A stretch of 64,000 nt of DNA from Alviniconcha marisindica (lineage: Eukaryota > Mollusca > Gastropoda > Provannidae), in the NCBI GenBank assembly GCA_018857735.1, contig JABMCL010001071.1, forward strand, positions 602,501 to 666,500, read 5' to 3'. This document shows positions 61,560 to 64,000 of this stretch, in pieces (the stretch's first letter is position 1; each line of letters begins with the position of its first letter). A program made the translations under genes and the position numbers. Below the pieces are notes generated by a model, which saw nothing but the letters and a program-made list of their open reading frames with translations, searched no databases and was not told the origin of the DNA.

Positions 61560-64000
61560 AGATTTAAGGGGCAAGTACTTTTTTTTAATTATAGTATTAA
61601 ATAATGAATGTTTGGAGGCCAAACAATGAGTTGATGAAAGGAATATAATGTGAAAAATCATATATATATATCTTAAATAATTTATGTTATACTGCATTGT
61701 TATTTAAACATGTTTGTTGACCTTGGTTGGGTTTTACTCAAATCGTTTTTAAAACCTTTCTTTTGTTTTATGCAGTGTATTGCTTGAAGAAAAGATCATG
61801 ATGTGAAATTGTAAAACTCTAAATGTGGTGATCATGCAGTCCCATCTTGACCTAATAAAATCATTATTATAATACAGACATCAGATTCAGAAATATCAGT
61901 TTTGACAAAAATTCGCAAATCTGTTGCCAATATAAAATATTATATAAAATCTGCCCAACAGAGTACTCAAAAAGTCAGATACAATTTTGCATATTTTTCC
62001 ATTCTCGGGAATAACCTCAATCGACAGAATTCCATTTTTTCACGGAAAAGTCTGATGTCTGAAAGCAGAGTACAGGATTTGCAGATGTCATCTGTATTAC
62101 CATGTATCATGGTAGAAGCAGTTTTGCTTTGCTTTTTTTGCATGATGTACATTTCATAAAAATCTGGTACACATTGTGCTGCAATTATTTTTCTTCTGTT
62201 GTTTCAACATATCTTTCTGGATACTACGGTTATTCACTGAACAGAAGTTTTCTGTTATGTATGTGTACAAGTTAACAATGATGCTCACAAAATTTACATT
62301 TGGTGGGTTTTGACTTGGGGAAAATATGAAGTTATTTTGCTAATGTGTTGAAGATGATGTCAGATCTGTGTCATGGTGCTTTTATGGTGGTTTGATTTGT
62401 GTGTTTATGTGTTTCAAAGATGATTTGTGTGTTTCGAAGTTGCTTGTGATGAGAACAAAGTAACATTACTGTGGCATTAAACCGAAGGCTGCTGACATGC
62501 TGCATTTGCTTGCTCTATAACTGAGATTGGGACTTGCTTTTAAGCGTGTAAATAGCCCATTACTAGACAGCGTGATCATTCCTTAAGATCTTCTTCACTA
62601 TGTAGAACTCCAAGTATTGTAGAATCCGTGATAAAGCAAACTATCAAGGCATTGTGGCCTATCATATCACACGGTCTTCATTTGTTTTCAGTTGATGTTG
62701 TTCTTTGTACACTATTCTGAGTGTCTGCACTGCCTCCCTTTGGATTTACAGGCATTGGAATCTGAGCATTGCTACTACACTTACTTCACAAGCATGTGAC
62801 AGATCTCTAAACCTCTTGCTTTCATGCTTCGTCACGTTCATAGTCCAGTTGCTCAGAGAAAGGGGTTTTTCTTTTCTCTTTTCAATTTTAATTCATTGAT
62901 ATATATATTTACTCATGATTTATTTTTAGATTTGAGTTTGCCATACCAATTTTGTTTCTACCTGTGCAAAAAGATCTTGTTGCTTTTCTGACGGAAAGGC
63001 AACAGTGACAGAGTGGAGTTGCCCAACCTACCAATTAATTAATTACATTCAGCAGAACAGTGCCGCTCCTCTAGGTCCAGTTTGGCTTCTGCTTTGCCCT
63101 GTCAGCCCAAGTCATTTGTGGCAGCTGGTCAAAAAACACACATCCCATTCGGTCAGATGTGACCAGCTACATCTGCTTAACTTGACCACACTGCAGAGGG
63201 GTGGAGGAAATCTCTTCACACACAAGGCATGTTGTGGTCGAGTGTTCCATTCCCCAATCATATTAAATCAAACTGGAACTTCACCCAACCTGGTGCTTTG
63301 TCAAGCAACCTGAATTTCTCATGAGAGAAATTCTGAATGAGACAGAAAGATGTGTTTTCTTTTTTTGTTTAAAAATATAGATGTTTTGTTGGTTTGTCTG
63401 TCTCCCCCCCTCCCCACCAGCCAAAGATATTTTTTGGATTAAGAAACGTGCAAGTAAAACAAGAACACCTGCAGTCTTTGTGTTGGGTTTTGACCTGGGC
63501 ATGTACTCTTGTTGAGGTCTCAGCCAGTGCGTTGCCAGAGGTAAGAACAGGACTTGAGGTGAATGGTTTCTGTTTGGTCTGTCCTTGAATATCTTCCCCT
63601 CTGCCACCCATGTGCTCTGGGAATTTTGGAGTTGAAATCTGAGACTTTGTGCAATGTATCTTTTACTGTTATTTTGGTTGGCCATTTTGTTTAAGTTTTC
63701 TGGTGTGTCATTGATGATTGCAAATGGTTTATAATTGGCCATTGTTTTTTAAACTATGCTCTTGATGAAACTACTCTGAACTTTTGTATGGAAACTTTAT
63801 GGAGGATTGTGAAAGGTCATGTTTGTCCACCAGATATTGCTAATTGCTGATCAGGCTACATATGTGTTTGTGCGCCATGCTAATGTGGATTTCTTGGCTT
63901 TTCACTGACAAATTTTCCAAAGCACATCGAATCTGCATATATTTGTTTTTTAATTGAAAACAATATTTTGAGTGTACAGTTTTGTTGTGCATTGATGTTG
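61560..64000. other. No recognisable gene; 3' UTR or intergenic
   Basis: AT-rich single-copy-looking sequence with no open frame resembling a known family on either strand, and no tRNA-like or snoRNA-like structure noticed. It may be extended 3' UTR of the SOCS7-like gene. Confidence 0.4.

Overview
The window reads as a compact stretch of an animal nuclear genome, most likely a mollusc and probably a gastropod. All five genes are interrupted by GT-AG introns, and their predicted proteins align by eye with metazoan families. The intergenic and intronic DNA is loaded with (TG/CA)n and (CT/GA)n microsatellites, tRNA-derived SINEs and decayed LINE fragments of the kind seen in marine snail assemblies. 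The taxon is an inference from texture and not from a marker gene.

Layout. (1) 153-7897, plus strand: seven-exon ankyrin/SOCS-box (ASB-like) gene, with UG tracts at the start of three introns. (2) 7.9-11.4 kb: intergenic, with two SINEs and a 53-bp minisatellite. (3) 11431-16890, minus: TMEM41A, a VTT/DedA-family membrane protein, five coding exons. (4) 18379-21935, plus: MALSU1, the mitochondrial RsfS-type ribosome silencing factor, four exons; it is head-to-head with TMEM41A. (5) 23174-43181, minus: NOP58, the box C/D snoRNP core protein, fifteen exons, all splice phases reconciled to 527 residues. (6) 45843-60776, plus: SOCS7-like SH2/SOCS-box protein with a very long disordered N-terminus, four coding exons. 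(7) 60.8-64 kb: 3' UTR or intergenic DNA.

The main discovery is in the NOP58 introns. They carry at least sixteen sense-oriented box C/D snoRNA loci in four families. Each has a terminal stem and C, D', C' and D boxes that can be read directly. One family carries a guide matching the 18S rRNA segment targeted by vertebrate SNORD70, which also lives in NOP58. A second family (six copies) has compensatory changes in its terminal stem and a non-standard AUGA D box. A third (four copies plus one retargeted relative) has been spread by a ~580-bp tandem duplication. A fourth (three copies) has a conserved guide whose target I cannot assign. The gene for a core C/D snoRNP protein is therefore also a multi-copy nursery for the RNAs that protein binds.

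The genes are not an operon. The only thematic links are ribosome biogenesis (NOP58 and its snoRNAs, MALSU1) and two SOCS-box substrate adaptors of Elongin-Cullin5 E3 ligases at the two ends of the window.
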